A DNA stretch of 64,000 nt from the NCBI RefSeq assembly GCF_001567565.1, contig NZ_LSSW01000022.1, forward strand, positions 62,001-126,000, given 5' to 3'. Below the pieces are notes generated by a model. That model saw nothing but the letters and a program-made list of their open reading frames with translations, was not told where the DNA came from and made no database searches. The stretch comes from Ectopseudomonas composti (GTDB lineage: Bacteria > Pseudomonadota > Gammaproteobacteria > Pseudomonadales > Pseudomonadaceae). Positions 53,608 to 64,000 of the stretch are shown here, piece by piece (the first letter of the stretch is position 1; each line of letters opens with the position of its first letter). A program made the position numbers and the translations under genes.

Positions 53608-54291
53608 TCAGTGACCCATCAGCCAGTGCTGGTGGGGCCCGGGCAGGGTCCAGATACCGAACAGGATGACCAGCAGGCCGCCAGCCATGCGAGTGCCGCG
53701 CTTGCGCAGCAGGGCCGTCATGCGCTCGGCGGCCAGCCCGGTGGCCAGAAGCACCGGCCAGGTACCCAGGCCAAACGCCAGCATCAGCAGGGCGCTATTG
53801 ACGGCACTGCCCTGGCTGGAGGCCCACAGCAGCGTGCTGTAGACCAGCCCACATGGCAGCCAGCCCCACAATCCGCCGAGCACCAGGGCACGTGGCACGC
53901 TGCTCACGGGCATGAAGCGCCGAGTCAGGGGCTGGATATGTCTCCACAGGCCGCGGCCCAGCGCTTCGATACGCGTCAGACCGCTCCACCAGCCCGCCAG
54001 ATAAAGGCCCATGGCAATCAGCAGCAAGGCGGCCAGCGTGCGCATGAGCACCTCGGCTTTGCTGCCGGCAACGGCCCAGCCGGCCAGGCCGAGGGCGAAG
54101 CCCGCCAGGGCGTAGCTGAAGACGCGGCCGAGGTTGTAGGCCAGCAGCAGTTGCAGGCGTTTGCCGCGTTGTTCCGGTGGAATCGCCAGGGTCAGGGCGC
54201 CCATCAGGCCGCCGCACATACCCAGGCAATGACCGCCGCCGAGCAGGCCTAGAATCACTGCGGACACCAGCAGCGGTGCCAGCTCAAGCAT
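53608..54291 (-). CDS. TauE/SafE-like membrane protein of the cco assembly cluster
   Basis: A 227-residue protein with about six membrane helices. The start, GLLGGGHCLGMCGGLMGALT, holds the conserved C-x3-C motif, and WLPCGLVYSTLLWA follows. Proteins of this type (sulfite exporter TauE/SafE, the DsbD-like type) sit next to ccoS/ccoI and may help copper or cytochrome assembly. It overlaps ccoS by 8 bp. Confidence 0.85.
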   Translation of the reverse strand: MLELAPLLVSAVILGLLGGGHCLGMCGGLMGALTLAIPPEQRGKRLQLLLAYNLGRVFSYALAGFALGLAGWAVAGSKAEVLMRTLAALLLIAMGLYLAGWWSGLTRIEALGRGLWRHIQPLTRRFMPVSSVPRALVLGGLWGWLPCGLVYSTLLWASSQGSAVNSALLMLAFGLGTWPVLLATGLAAERMTALLRKRGTRMAGGLLVILFGIWTLPGPHQHWLMGH

Positions 54292-54490
54292 CAGGTTTGT
54301 CCTGCTTGTTGTGCTCCTGGGCCTGTTCGACTCCGGCCTTGTGCAGCGGATCCTCGTCGTCGAAGAGGATGCTGTGCGCCGGCCCGTCCAGGTCGTCGTA
54401 CTGGCCGCTGTCCACCGCCCAGAAGAACAGCCAGATGGCGAAACCGACCAGGCCGATGGCGACGGGGATCAGGATGTAGAGGGCGGACAT
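54284..54490 (-). CDS. ccoS: Cbb3 oxidase assembly protein CcoS
   Basis: A 68-residue protein with one membrane helix (ILIPVAIGLVGFAIWLFFWAV) followed by DSGQYDDLDGPAHSILFDDE, the CcoS signature. It helps insert haem and copper into CcoN. It overlaps the downstream TauE-like gene. Confidence 0.95.
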   Translation of the reverse strand: MSALYILIPVAIGLVGFAIWLFFWAVDSGQYDDLDGPAHSILFDDEDPLHKAGVEQAQEHNKQDKPDA

Positions 54491-54570
54491 GCGGTCTCCG
54501 GGGATCGAGTCTGGGGCAGTGATGGGCGTACTGGCGGCGATCCGTTCGCCGAGGGCAGTGCGGCAGCCGA

Positions 54571-56967
54571 CTACCGACTTAGTCGCAGGGCGTTGAGTAC
54601 CACCAGCAGCGAGCTGAGGGACATGCCTACCGCCGCCCAGATGGGGGTGATCCAGCCCAGGGCGGCGAAGGGCAGCACCAGGCCATTGTACAGCGTTGCC
54701 CAGGCAAGGTTTTCGATGATGATGCGACGCGTGCGCTTGGCCAGTTTCAATCCGTCGACCAGGCTGCTCAGGCGGTTCGACAGCAGCACGGCATCGGCGC
54801 TGGTTTTCGCCAGGTCGGAGGCCGAGCCCATGGCCACGCTGATGTCGGCGGCGGCCAGTACGGGGACGTCATTGACGCCGTCGCCGAGCATCAGCACGCG
54901 ACGTCCTGCCCCGTGCAGTTGTTTGAGGACGGCCAGCTTGGCGTCCGGGGTCAGGCCGCCTCGGGCATCTTCGATACCCAGCTGGCCGGCGACTTCGCCG
55001 ACCATTGGCGAACTGTCGCCGGAGAGCAGGTGAATGGCCCAGCCGCGGGCACGGGCCGCTGCAATCAGCTCGGCAGCGTCTTCGCGCAGGCGGTCATCGA
55101 GGACGAACCAGGCCAGCGGCCCCTGTTCATCGCCGAGCAGCAGCCATTGGCCGTGCTCGCTGGCAATCGGGGGTACGGCATGGTTGCTCAGGGCGCAGAC
55201 GAAGCTGGCTTCACCAATTCGCAGAAGGCGCTCGTCGACCTTGCCTTGCAGGCCTTGCCCCGGGTGGCTGTCGACGCATTCCGCCGCGCGCGGCGCCTGG
55301 CTGAAGGCGCGGGCGATAGGGTGTTCCGAGCGGTTCTCCAGCGCGGCAGCCAGCGCCAGGCAGTCGCCCTCGTCGAGGTCGCGCAGTGGATGAATGGCCT
55401 TGAGCGTGAGGCGGCCCTCGGTCAGCGTACCGGTCTTGTCCAGCACCAGGGTGTCGATCTGGTTGAGGCCTTCGAGCACGTGACCGCGGGTCAGCAGCAT
55501 GCCCAGCTTGTGCAGGGTGCCGGTGGCGGTGGTGAGGGCGGTCGGGGTGGCCAGGGCCAGGGCGCAGGGGCAGGTGGCCACGAGCAGGGCGAGCACGACC
55601 CAGAAGGCGCGGCTGGAGTCGATCTCCCACCAGACGAAACCGACCACGGCAGCCGCCACCAGGATGAACAGCAGGAACCACTGCGAAACGCGGTCGGCGA
55701 TTTCCGCCAGGCGCGGCTTTTCGCTCTGGGCACGTTCCAGCAGGCGCACGATGGCCGATAGCCGTGTGGCATCGCCGAGTGCCTGCACTTCCACGGTCAG
55801 CGGGCCTTCGACGTTCAGCGTGCCGGCGGTGACGCTGTCACCGATGCCGCGCGGCAGTGGCAGGTACTCGCCGGTCAGCAGCGATTCATCGACGCTGGAC
55901 TGGCCGGCGAGGATGCGACCGTCGGCGGGAATCAGCGAGCCGGGCTGCACCAGCACCTGCTCGCCTTCACGCAGCTCGCTGAGGAGGATGCGCTGGCTCT
56001 GGCCGTTGTCGTCCAGGCGCAGGCAGGACGCCGGCAGCAGTTTCACCAGCTGCGCGGTCGCGGCGGCGGTGCGCTCTCGCGCACGGCGTTCCAGATAGCG
56101 CCCAGCGAGCAGGAACAGGGCGAACATGCCCACGGCGTCGAAATACAGTTCGCCCTGGCCGGTGATGGTCGACCAGATCCCGGCCACGTAGGCGCCGCCG
56201 ATGGCCAGCGACACCGATACGTCCATGGTCAGGTGCCGGGTGCGCAGGTCGCGCAGGGCGCCACGGAAGAACTGGCCGCAGCAATAGAAGACGATAGGCG
56301 TGGTGAGGAACAGGCTGGTCCAGCGCAGGATCTTGTCCAGTTCTGGCGACAGGTCGATGTTGAATTCCGGCCAGGTGGCCATGGTCGCCATCATCACCTG
56401 CATCCATAAAAGCCCGGCCACGCCCAGCTCGCGCATGCGTCGACGGTTTTCCGCGGTCAGGCGTTCGGCCGCTTCGTCGGCGCGCCAGGGGTGAGCGGCG
56501 TAGCCGATGCGGCGAAGTTCGGCGAGCAGCTGGCTCAGCGGGATCTGGCTGTCCTGCCAGCGCACCTGCAAGCGATGGTTGGACAGGTTCAGGTACGCTT
56601 CGGCCACACCCGGCACGCCGCGCAGGTGCTTTTCGATCAGCCAGCCGCAGGCGGCGCAGCTGATGCCCTCGATCAGCAATTGGGTTTCGCTCAGTTCGCC
56701 CTCGTGCTGGACGAAGGGCTGCTGCACGTCGCTGCGGTCGTACAGCGCCAGTTCGTCAGGCAGGGCTGCCGGCAACGCCTGTGGATTGGCGGCGTTCTCG
56801 CTGCGATGACTGTAATAGTGCTCCAGGCCTCCGGCCACGATGGCTTCGGCCACGGCCTGGCAACCGGGGCAGCACATCTCGCGGGTCTGACCGAGCACAT
56901 CGGCACGGAACTGGCTGCCGGCAGGTACCGGCAGGCCACAGTGATAGCAGGGAGTAGGGGCGGGCAT
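54571..56967 (-). CDS. ccoI: Copper-transporting P1B-type ATPase CcoI
   Basis: A 798-residue ATPase. An N-terminal zinc-ribbon (CYHCGLPV), a heavy-metal domain with SCAACGW, and eight membrane helices are visible. The metal-binding motif is CPC (ATCPCALALATP), the phosphorylation motif DKTGTLT and the hinge GDGVNDVP. It exports copper for cbb3 oxidase maturation. It is between ccoH and ccoS. Confidence 0.96.
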   Translation of the reverse strand: MPAPTPCYHCGLPVPAGSQFRADVLGQTREMCCPGCQAVAEAIVAGGLEHYYSHRSENAANPQALPAALPDELALYDRSDVQQPFVQHEGELSETQLLIEGISCAACGWLIEKHLRGVPGVAEAYLNLSNHRLQVRWQDSQIPLSQLLAELRRIGYAAHPWRADEAAERLTAENRRRMRELGVAGLLWMQVMMATMATWPEFNIDLSPELDKILRWTSLFLTTPIVFYCCGQFFRGALRDLRTRHLTMDVSVSLAIGGAYVAGIWSTITGQGELYFDAVGMFALFLLAGRYLERRARERTAAATAQLVKLLPASCLRLDDNGQSQRILLSELREGEQVLVQPGSLIPADGRILAGQSSVDESLLTGEYLPLPRGIGDSVTAGTLNVEGPLTVEVQALGDATRLSAIVRLLERAQSEKPRLAEIADRVSQWFLLFILVAAAVVGFVWWEIDSSRAFWVVLALLVATCPCALALATPTALTTATGTLHKLGMLLTRGHVLEGLNQIDTLVLDKTGTLTEGRLTLKAIHPLRDLDEGDCLALAAALENRSEHPIARAFSQAPRAAECVDSHPGQGLQGKVDERLLRIGEASFVCALSNHAVPPIASEHGQWLLLGDEQGPLAWFVLDDRLREDAAELIAAARARGWAIHLLSGDSSPMVGEVAGQLGIEDARGGLTPDAKLAVLKQLHGAGRRVLMLGDGVNDVPVLAAADISVAMGSASDLAKTSADAVLLSNRLSSLVDGLKLAKRTRRIIIENLAWATLYNGLVLPFAALGWITPIWAAVGMSLSSLLVVLNALRLSR

Positions 56968-56975
56968 TGGCAGCG

Positions 56976-57494
56976 TCAGTAGGAGGGATTGTCACCGATC
57001 ATGATGGTCTGGCCATCTGCGATGTTCTCTTCCTCGAACAGGCGCCAGTGCTGGCTACCTTCCTGACCGAGCAACTCGACGAAGCGGCGGCCGCTGACTT
57101 CATCGACCATTTGCCCGCGGTAAGTATCGTTATCGGCCGGCTGCAGGATCACCCGGCGGTCACGTTCCGGCTGGGTCGGTGAGATCAGGTTGAGAACGAT
57201 CTGCTGCGGTTTGCTGTTGCCCAGCAGCGACAGGGTGGCGACACCGGTGGCGTTGTCCAGCACCAGCTCGCCGTGCAGTTGCAGGCGTTCGGCCAGCTTC
57301 TCGCGCTCCAGTGACTGGTTGATGCCCTTGCCGACGTCGTAGTAGTCGTCGGAGATCAGCCCTGGGGGATTCTTGGTGGCGATGGTGAGCAGGGTCAGGC
57401 CCTGCACCACCGAGTAGCCCAGCAGGAACAGGATGAACCAGGGCCAGAACTGCTTGTACCAGGGTTTGACTGGCGATGGTGTTTGCTCGGTCAT
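56976..57494 (-). CDS. ccoH: Cbb3 oxidase accessory protein CcoH (FixH)
   Basis: A 172-residue membrane protein. It has one helix (FWPWFILFLLGYSVVQGLTLL) and a periplasmic part with SDDYYDVGKGINQSLEREK. This is the FixH/CcoH pattern. It stabilises the assembling oxidase. The ATG at 57494 is chosen; the longer frame overlaps ccoG. Confidence 0.93.
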   Translation of the reverse strand: MTEQTPSPVKPWYKQFWPWFILFLLGYSVVQGLTLLTIATKNPPGLISDDYYDVGKGINQSLEREKLAERLQLHGELVLDNATGVATLSLLGNSKPQQIVLNLISPTQPERDRRVILQPADNDTYRGQMVDEVSGRRFVELLGQEGSQHWRLFEEENIADGQTIMIGDNPSY

Positions 57495-57507
57495 GCGCTT
57501 TCCGTTG

Positions 57508-58923
57508 TCAGCGGACGCTCGGGCCGATGAAGCGGCTGTCGGCGTCGTTCTTGATACTGGGGTCATCCGCGGATTGTACGTGGAAGACGATGTTGTTAGC
57601 GCTCGACGGCAGCTTCTCGGGGGCGATGGACAGCTCGACCGGGAAGGAATACACCTCGCCAGCCAGGGCTCGTACTTCGCGCTTGCCTTCGTAGACCAGT
57701 CCGTCGAGGCCGTCGGCACTGATCAGGTAGGTCATGTCGCGCTGCGCTTTGTTCATGATCTTCAGGGTGTAGACGTTCTCGATATGGCCGCGCTCGTTCT
57801 CGCGGAACAGCACGCGGTCCTTGAGCACGTCCAGCTCCACCAGCGGGCGATTGGCCACGGCCCAGGCGAACAGGCCCATCATTGCCGCCAGCGCGACAGC
57901 GTACCCGATCAGGCGCGGACGCAGCAGGTGGGTCTGTCGACCAGACAGGTTGTGTTCAGTGGTGTAGCTGATCAGACCCTTGGGGTAGTTCATCTTGTCC
58001 ATGATGTCGTCGCAGGCGTCGATGCAGGCTGCGCAGCCGATGCACTCGATCTGCAGGCCATCACGGATGTCGATGCCGGTGGGGCAGACCTGTACGCACA
58101 TCTTGCAGTCGATGCAGTCGCCGAGGCCCTGGGCCTTGTAGTCGGCGTCCTTCTTGCGCGGGCCGCGTGATTCGCCACGGCGTGGATCGTAGGAAACGAT
58201 CAGGGTGTCCTGGTCGAACATCACGCTCTGGAAGCGGGCATAGGGGCACATGTAGATGCACACCTGCTCGCGCAGATAGCCGGCGTTGCCATAGGTGGCA
58301 AGGGTGAAGAAGCCGGTCCAGAAATAGGCCCAGCCGCTGGCTTGGCCGGTGAAGATCTCGATGACCAGATCGCGAATCGGCGTGAAGTAGCCAACGAAGG
58401 TGATCGCGGTCAGCAGTGACACGCCCACCCAGATGCCGTGTTTGGCCAGCTTACGCCCGAATTTCTTGCCGCTCATGGGCTGCTTGTCCAGCTTCATGCG
58501 CTGGTTGCGGTCACCTTCGGTGACTTTCTCCGCCCACATGAATACCCAGGTGAATACGCTCTGCGGGCAGGTGTAACCGCACCAGACGCGGCCAGCGAAC
58601 ACGGTGATGAAGAACAGGCCGAAAGCGCAGATGATCAGCAGCCAGGACAGCAGCATGAAGTCCTGCGGCCAGTAGGTGGCGCTGAAGATATGGAATTTGC
58701 GTTCGGGAAGGTTCCACCAGACGGCCTGATGACCGTTCCAGTTGATCCATACGGTGCCGAAGAACAGCACGAAGAGGAGGGCGCCGCCAGCGAGTCGAAG
58801 ATTACGAAACAGGCCGGTGAACGCGCGGGTGTAGATCTTCTCGCGACTGGCGTAGAGATCGACGCTGGCATTCTTGGCTGAAGGAGGGGTGACGTCCTGG
58901 ACGGGAATCTGTTCGCTCATCAA
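57508..58923 (-). CDS. ccoG: Cbb3 oxidase accessory protein CcoG (FixG/RdxA)
   Basis: A 471-residue membrane protein with several helices and two 4Fe-4S clusters (CIDCKMCVQVCP and CIGCAACIDACD). It is thought to reduce Cu(II) for CcoN maturation. A putative Anr box (59052-59065) lies upstream. It heads ccoGHIS. Confidence 0.95.
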   Translation of the reverse strand: MMSEQIPVQDVTPPSAKNASVDLYASREKIYTRAFTGLFRNLRLAGGALLFVLFFGTVWINWNGHQAVWWNLPERKFHIFSATYWPQDFMLLSWLLIICAFGLFFITVFAGRVWCGYTCPQSVFTWVFMWAEKVTEGDRNQRMKLDKQPMSGKKFGRKLAKHGIWVGVSLLTAITFVGYFTPIRDLVIEIFTGQASGWAYFWTGFFTLATYGNAGYLREQVCIYMCPYARFQSVMFDQDTLIVSYDPRRGESRGPRKKDADYKAQGLGDCIDCKMCVQVCPTGIDIRDGLQIECIGCAACIDACDDIMDKMNYPKGLISYTTEHNLSGRQTHLLRPRLIGYAVALAAMMGLFAWAVANRPLVELDVLKDRVLFRENERGHIENVYTLKIMNKAQRDMTYLISADGLDGLVYEGKREVRALAGEVYSFPVELSIAPEKLPSSANNIVFHVQSADDPSIKNDADSRFIGPSVR

Positions 58924-59011
58924 TGCATACCACGGCGGTTGGTTGGCAGCCCGGGCCGATACATGCCGGTCAGGGTCAGTTCACTATGATTATATGGTAC
59001 GCCTGAAAGAC

Positions 59012-59049
59012 AACGCCCGGGTGCGACCAGCAGTCGCGACCCGGGCGTT
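59012..59049 (-). terminator. Hairpin between ccoP and ccoG
   Basis: AACGCCCGGGT (59012-59022) pairs with ACCCGGGCGTT (59039-59049). It separates ccoNOQP from ccoGHIS on the minus strand; T tract weak. Confidence 0.72.
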
Positions 59050-59051
59050 CA

Positions 59052-59065
59052 TTGACCCTTGTCAA
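59052..59065. promoter_or_regulatory. Anr/Fnr-like box upstream of ccoG
   Basis: TTGACCCTTGTCAA, a perfect palindrome with 8 of 10 matches to the Fnr consensus, 129 bp before ccoG and just after ccoP. Confidence 0.65.
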
Positions 59066-59080
59066 AAGAGTCGTCTGTGC

Positions 59081-60076
59081 TTACTGCTCTTGCGCCTTGT
59101 GCGACAGGCTGTAGACGTAAGCGGCCAGCAGGTGCACCTTGTCGTTGCCGAGGAATGCTTCCTGGGCCGGCATCTTGCCGTGACGACCGTAGCGGATGGT
59201 CTGCTGCAGTTGCGCGTAGCTGCTGCCGTAGATGAACGCTGCCGGGTTGGTCAGGTTCGGTGCGCCCATGGCAGGGGTGCCCTTGCCGTCGGCGCCATGG
59301 CAGGCGAAGCAGGTACCGGCGAAGACCTTCTGGCCCGCTTCGATGTCGGCTTCGGTGCCTTCCGGCAGTTGACGACCAGCCAGTTGGGTGAGGACGTAGG
59401 CGGCAACGTTGCGCACGCCGTCTTCACCGATGGCCGGGCCTTGGGCCGGCATGGCGCCTTCACGACCGTGGAGGATGGTGGTCTTGATGGTTTCCGGCTC
59501 GCCGCCCCAGCGCCACTCGTTGTCGGTCAGATTGGGGAAGCCGTAGCTGCCCTTGGCATCGGAACCGTGGCATACGGAGCAGTTGGAGGCGAACAGGCGG
59601 CCACCCATTTTCAGGGCTTGCTCGTCCTTGGCCACTTCCTCGATCGGCATGGCGGCATATTTGGCGAACAGCGGGCCGTATTGCTCATCGGCGCGCGCCA
59701 TCTCTTTTTCCCACTGGTGCACGCCGGTCCAGCCGGAGTGACGCATGGAGCCATCAGCGATCTGCACGCCCGCCGCGAAGGGGGTCTTGCTCTCGCTATC
59801 GACGTAGTCGTAGCCCGGCAGCAGGCCTTTCCAGTTACCCAGGCCCGGGTACAGGACGAGGTAGCCGAGGGCGAAGATGATGGTTGCTACGAACAGCATG
59901 AACCACCACTTGGGCAGCGGGTTGTCATACTCCTCGATGCCGTCGAAGCTGTGGCCGACGGTTTCTTCGGTGGTTTCCTGGCGCTGGCCCTTGCGGGTGC
60001 CGAAGATCAGCCAGGTCAGGGCGAAGATGGTGCCCAGAGACAGAATGGTTACGTACCAACTCCAGAACGTGGTCAT
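59081..60076 (-). CDS. ccoP: Cbb3 cytochrome oxidase subunit III, dihaem cytochrome c
   Basis: A 331-residue membrane-anchored cytochrome. Two N-terminal helices are followed by two haem c motifs, CSVCH and CFACH. It accepts electrons for CcoN. It overlaps ccoQ by 4 bp. Confidence 0.97.
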   Translation of the reverse strand: MTTFWSWYVTILSLGTIFALTWLIFGTRKGQRQETTEETVGHSFDGIEEYDNPLPKWWFMLFVATIIFALGYLVLYPGLGNWKGLLPGYDYVDSESKTPFAAGVQIADGSMRHSGWTGVHQWEKEMARADEQYGPLFAKYAAMPIEEVAKDEQALKMGGRLFASNCSVCHGSDAKGSYGFPNLTDNEWRWGGEPETIKTTILHGREGAMPAQGPAIGEDGVRNVAAYVLTQLAGRQLPEGTEADIEAGQKVFAGTCFACHGADGKGTPAMGAPNLTNPAAFIYGSSYAQLQQTIRYGRHGKMPAQEAFLGNDKVHLLAAYVYSLSHKAQEQ

Positions 60077-60261
60077 TGGTTATTGCTCCTGGAAGAGTCT
60101 TGATCGCGCTTGGACTCGGGCTCGGCTTCGTCGGCGAAGGGCAGGTTGGCGGCTTCGTCGAAGCTCGATTTGCGCTTGCTGCTGTAAGCCCAGAGCACCA
60201 CGCTGATGAAGGCGATGAAAACCACCGCTGTGCCGATGCCGCGAATCATCCCGATGTCCAT
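60073..60261 (-). CDS. ccoQ: Cbb3 oxidase subunit CcoQ
   Basis: A 62-residue protein with one membrane helix ([18 protein letters not shown]) and an acidic tail. It stabilises the complex. It is between ccoO and ccoP. Confidence 0.95.
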   Translation of the reverse strand: MDIGMIRGIGTAVVFIAFISVVLWAYSSKRKSSFDEAANLPFADEAEPESKRDQDSSRSNNQ

Positions 60262-60267
60262 AGCGTC

Positions 60268-60875
60268 TTACCGTTTGTTCTTGATGGAAGTACCGAGAAC
60301 CTGGAGGTACGCAACCAGCGCATCCATTTCGGTATTGCCTTTCACTGCATCGCGAGCACCGGCGATATCTTCGTCGGTGTAGGGGATGCCGAAGCCACGC
60401 ATGACTTCCATCTTCTTCGCGGTGTCGCGACCATCGAGCTTGTTCTCGACCAGCCATGGGTAGGCAGGCATCTTCGACTCAGGCACGACGTTGCGCGGGT
60501 TGTACAGGTGGGCGCGATGCCACTCGTCCGAGTAGCGGCCGCCGACGCGAGCCAGGTCCGGACCGGTACGCTTGGAGCCCCACAGGAAGGGGTGATCCCA
60601 GACGCTTTCACCGGCTACGGAGTAGTGGCCGTAGCGCTCGGTTTCGGCGCGGAACGGACGAATCATCTGCGAGTGGCAACCGACACAGCCTTCGCGGATG
60701 TAGATGTCGCGGCCTTCCAGCTGCATCGCGGTGTAGGGCTTGAGGCCTTCCACCGGTTCATTGGTGACGTCCTGGAAGAACAGCGGGACGATCTGGGTCA
60801 GGCCACCGATGCTGACGGCAACCACCATCAGCAGCGCCATCAGGCCGATATTCTTCTCGATGATTTCGTGTTTCA

Positions 60876-60876
<1 letters not shown>
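60268..60876 (-). CDS. ccoO: Cbb3 cytochrome oxidase subunit II, monohaem cytochrome c
   Basis: A 202-residue membrane cytochrome with one N-terminal helix and one CVGCH motif ([15 protein letters not shown]). It overlaps the ccoN stop by one base. Confidence 0.97.
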
Positions 60877-62315
<1,439 letters not shown>

Positions 62316-62416
62316 GTCTGGGCTTCCATCCACGGTTATGGCAGAGCGGCCGACATCCGTGGCACCCCTAGGCATGAGCAGGCCATGAACACCACGGATA
62401 TCGACGCGAGGCAAGC

Positions 62417-63091
62417 ATGAGCAAAGGGCCATTGGGGTTTATTGACGCCGGTCAATGTGAGCAGGGACTGCCCTGGCAGTGGGACGAACCGCCGCAGGCG
62501 GCCTCGAGCACTTTGATCCTTGCCCATGGCGCGGGTGCGCCGATGGACAGCCCGTTCATGCAGGCCATGGCTCAGGGTCTGGCGGCACGGGGCGTACGCG
62601 TGGTGCGCTTCGAATTCGCCTACATGGCGCAGCGCCGGCTGGATGGGCGCAAACGGCCGCCCAATCCACAGGCGCAACTGCTGCAGCAATGGCGCGATGT
62701 GCATGCGCAGGTGCGCCAACGGGTCGCAGGGCCCTTGGCCATTGGCGGCAAGTCCATGGGGGGGCGCATGGCCAGCCTGCTGGCTGATGAACTGGGCGTT
62801 TCTGCGCTGATCTGTCTGGGCTATCCCTTCTATGCCGCCGGCAAGCCGGAAAAGCCACGCGTCGCTCATCTGGCTGAACTGCGCACGCCAACCTTGATCA
62901 TCCAGGGGCAGCGCGATGCCCTGGGCAATCAGGAGACCGTTGCGGGTTATGCGCTTTCAGCGGCCATCGAGCTGCACTGGTTGCAGGCCGCCGATCATGA
63001 CCTCAAGCCTTTGAAGGCGTCGGGTTTCACTCATGAGCAGCACCTCGCGACAGCTGCGGGGGTGATGGAGAGTTTTCTGGGAGCGAAGTGA
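62417..63091 (+). CDS. Alpha/beta family hydrolase (KANL3/Tex30-type)
   Basis: A 224-residue cytosolic hydrolase. It has [20 protein letters not shown], the nucleophile motif [11 protein letters not shown], and a late DHDL (likely catalytic His). This is the alpha/beta pattern without long insertions. It is divergent from ccoN. Substrate unknown. Confidence 0.85.
   Translation: MSKGPLGFIDAGQCEQGLPWQWDEPPQAASSTLILAHGAGAPMDSPFMQAMAQGLAARGVRVVRFEFAYMAQRRLDGRKRPPNPQAQLLQQWRDVHAQVRQRVAGPLAIGGKSMGGRMASLLADELGVSALICLGYPFYAAGKPEKPRVAHLAELRTPTLIIQGQRDALGNQETVAGYALSAAIELHWLQAADHDLKPLKASGFTHEQHLATAAGVMESFLGAK
62442..62455. promoter_or_regulatory. Anr/Fnr-like box upstream of ccoN, inside the divergent gene
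   Basis: TTGACGCCGGTCAA, 8 of 10 matches to the Fnr consensus and perfectly palindromic, 127-140 bp before ccoN. It lies in the first codons of the divergent hydrolase gene at 62417. Confidence 0.55.
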
Positions 63092-63161
63092 CCGCCGATC
63101 CGAGCCGGGCGGCAGGCTCTCATTCAGACACTTTTTCCCCGCCAGAGCGCCGTAAAAGCGG

Positions 63162-63187
63162 TTGCGCTTGACCGTCCGGTCACGCAA
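63162..63187. repeat. Inverted repeat in the gap after the hydrolase gene
   Basis: TTGCG-CT-TGACCG-TC-CGGTCA-CGCAA. It could be an operator or a terminator without T tract. The 63092-63441 gap otherwise holds a sigma-54-like site (63390-63405) but no gene that I see. Confidence 0.55.
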
Positions 63188-63389
63188 TGTGACAGCTGAG
63201 TGTCCGGCCCCGCTTCAGGGTGGACACAGCAGGCTTCCAGCTATCCTGTGAGTAGACGGTGGCCCTGCACGGTGCGCCGTGCCACGCAATGGGGCGGCGC
63301 GTCATGACGAGAACACTGCGATGCACTGTAATGGTGCTCTATGTTTTGGCTTGATAGGTAAGTTACTGATTTTAAAGGATTAATAGTGC

Positions 63390-63405
63390 TGGCTCGGGCC
63401 TTGCA
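63390..63405 (+). promoter_or_regulatory. Sigma-54-like promoter of the ATP-grasp gene
   Basis: TGGCTCGGGCCTTGCA keeps the GG and GC dinucleotides with 10-bp spacing and TTGCA of the sigma-54 consensus (TGGCAC-N5-TTGC). It is 36 bp before the ATG at 63442, with AT-rich DNA upstream (63365-63388). Confidence 0.55.
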
Positions 63406-63441
63406 GAGGATGCTGCAAGTCCGGGTGACAAGGAGTACGGC

Positions 63442-64000
63442 ATGGCCCGCACCTTTTATGACGAGATGTACGACGCGAGCGGCGCTGTCCGCCCGCACTA
63501 CCGCGAATTTGCCCGCTGGTTGGCAGAAACGCCGGACGATCTGCTGGCCCAGCGCCGACGAGAAGCCGACCTGCTGTTCCACCGCGCCGGCATCACCTTC
63601 ACCCTCTATGGGGATGATCAGGGTACCGAGCGCCTGATCCCCTTCGACATCATTCCCCGCTCCATCCCCGCCAGTGAATGGCGCATCGTCGAGCGCGGCT
63701 GCATTCAGCGTGTGCAGGCGCTCAACCTGTTTCTCGCCGACCTTTACCACGATCAGCGCATCATCAAGGCCGGCATCATCCCGGCCGAGCAGGTGCTGGC
63801 CAACGAAGGCTACCAGATGGCCATGCAGGGCCTCGATCTGCACCGCGATATCTACGCGCACATCGCCGGGGTCGATCTGGTGCGTGATGGCGACGGCAGT
63901 TACTACGTACTGGAAGACAACCTGCGCACCCCCAGCGGCGTCAGCTACATGCTCGAAGACCGCAAGATGATGATGCGCCTGTTCCCCGAGCTGTTCGCCG
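63442..64000 (+). CDS. Circularly permuted type 2 ATP-grasp protein, N-terminal part
   Basis: The first 186 codons of a protein that continues beyond the window. It starts MARTFYDEMYDASGAVRPHY and has LFHRAGITFTLYGDD, RGCIQRVQALNLFLADLY, YYVLEDNLRTPSGVSYMLE, the family hallmark. AAGGAG lies before the ATG at 63442. Members are near alpha-E and transglutaminase genes and may ligate peptides; the function is unproven. Confidence 0.9.
   Translation, partial: MARTFYDEMYDASGAVRPHYREFARWLAETPDDLLAQRRREADLLFHRAGITFTLYGDDQGTERLIPFDIIPRSIPASEWRIVERGCIQRVQALNLFLADLYHDQRIIKAGIIPAEQVLANEGYQMAMQGLDLHRDIYAHIAGVDLVRDGDGSYYVLEDNLRTPSGVSYMLEDRKMMMRLFPELFA

Overview
The window is a Pseudomonas chromosome segment with high GC content and densely packed genes on both strands. 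It carries the anr-hemN-cco block, dnaX-ybaB-recR, the 4.5S RNA gene and REP-type GTAGGAGCGGCT intergenic repeats, which are typical of the genus. Gene order around dnaX-recR and apt-anr-hemN-cco resembles my memory of the P. aeruginosa chromosome, and a P. mendocina / P. oleovorans-type species is my best guess. No integrase, transposase, tRNA, rRNA or CRISPR array was seen.

Layout. 1-5.5 kb: aminotransferase, glutathione S-transferase, a pair of secreted (possibly copper-related) proteins, an HU protein and a chemoreceptor. 5.6 kb: 4.5S (SRP) RNA. 5.9-25.4 kb: a large catabolic block (below). 25.5-30.4 kb: two small proteins, dnaX, ybaB, recR and a secreted HExxH protein. 30.5-32.8 kb: acyl-CoA dehydrogenase with a second, silent copy of its 3' end, then an AraC regulator. 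33.1-38.3 kb: two small genes and a four-gene polyamine (gamma-glutamylation) cluster. 38.5-44.6 kb: esterase, ohr/ohrR, I78 inhibitor lipoprotein, yceH, and a TetR-SDR-isomerase group. 44.8-49.0 kb: Baeyer-Villiger-type monooxygenase, SDR, TetR and a PF10118 hydrolase. 49.3-62.3 kb: bacterial voltage-gated Na+ channel, apt, anr, hemN and one cbb3 oxidase operon with its assembly genes. The end carries an alpha/beta hydrolase and the start of a circularly permuted ATP-grasp gene.

The main result is the 5.9-25.4 kb block. It encodes an FMN-dependent (luciferase-family) monooxygenase, two paralogous flavin reductases, an aldehyde dehydrogenase overlapping an alpha/beta hydrolase, a succinate-semialdehyde dehydrogenase and a DUF1185 protein. 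This is the enzyme set described for trigonelline (N-methylnicotinate) degradation in Acinetobacter baylyi (tgn genes). Around this core sit a betaine-type (BCCT) transporter, a polyamine-type ABC importer with two binding proteins, a dCache chemoreceptor, a RibB-type flavin biosynthesis paralogue, a NUDIX hydrolase, a PcaC-like protein, a DUF1330 protein and a FadR-type GntR regulator. Six copies of one operator (core TGGTATACCA, with a conserved TATTA flank) lie in front of these transcription units and nowhere else that I noticed. I infer a single GntR-controlled regulon joining sensing, uptake, flavin supply and ring cleavage of a pyridinium betaine, most likely trigonelline.

Start codons were chosen by ribosome binding site and family N-terminus, so several differ from the longest open frame. 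Family names come from recognising sequence features by eye; no database search was run.
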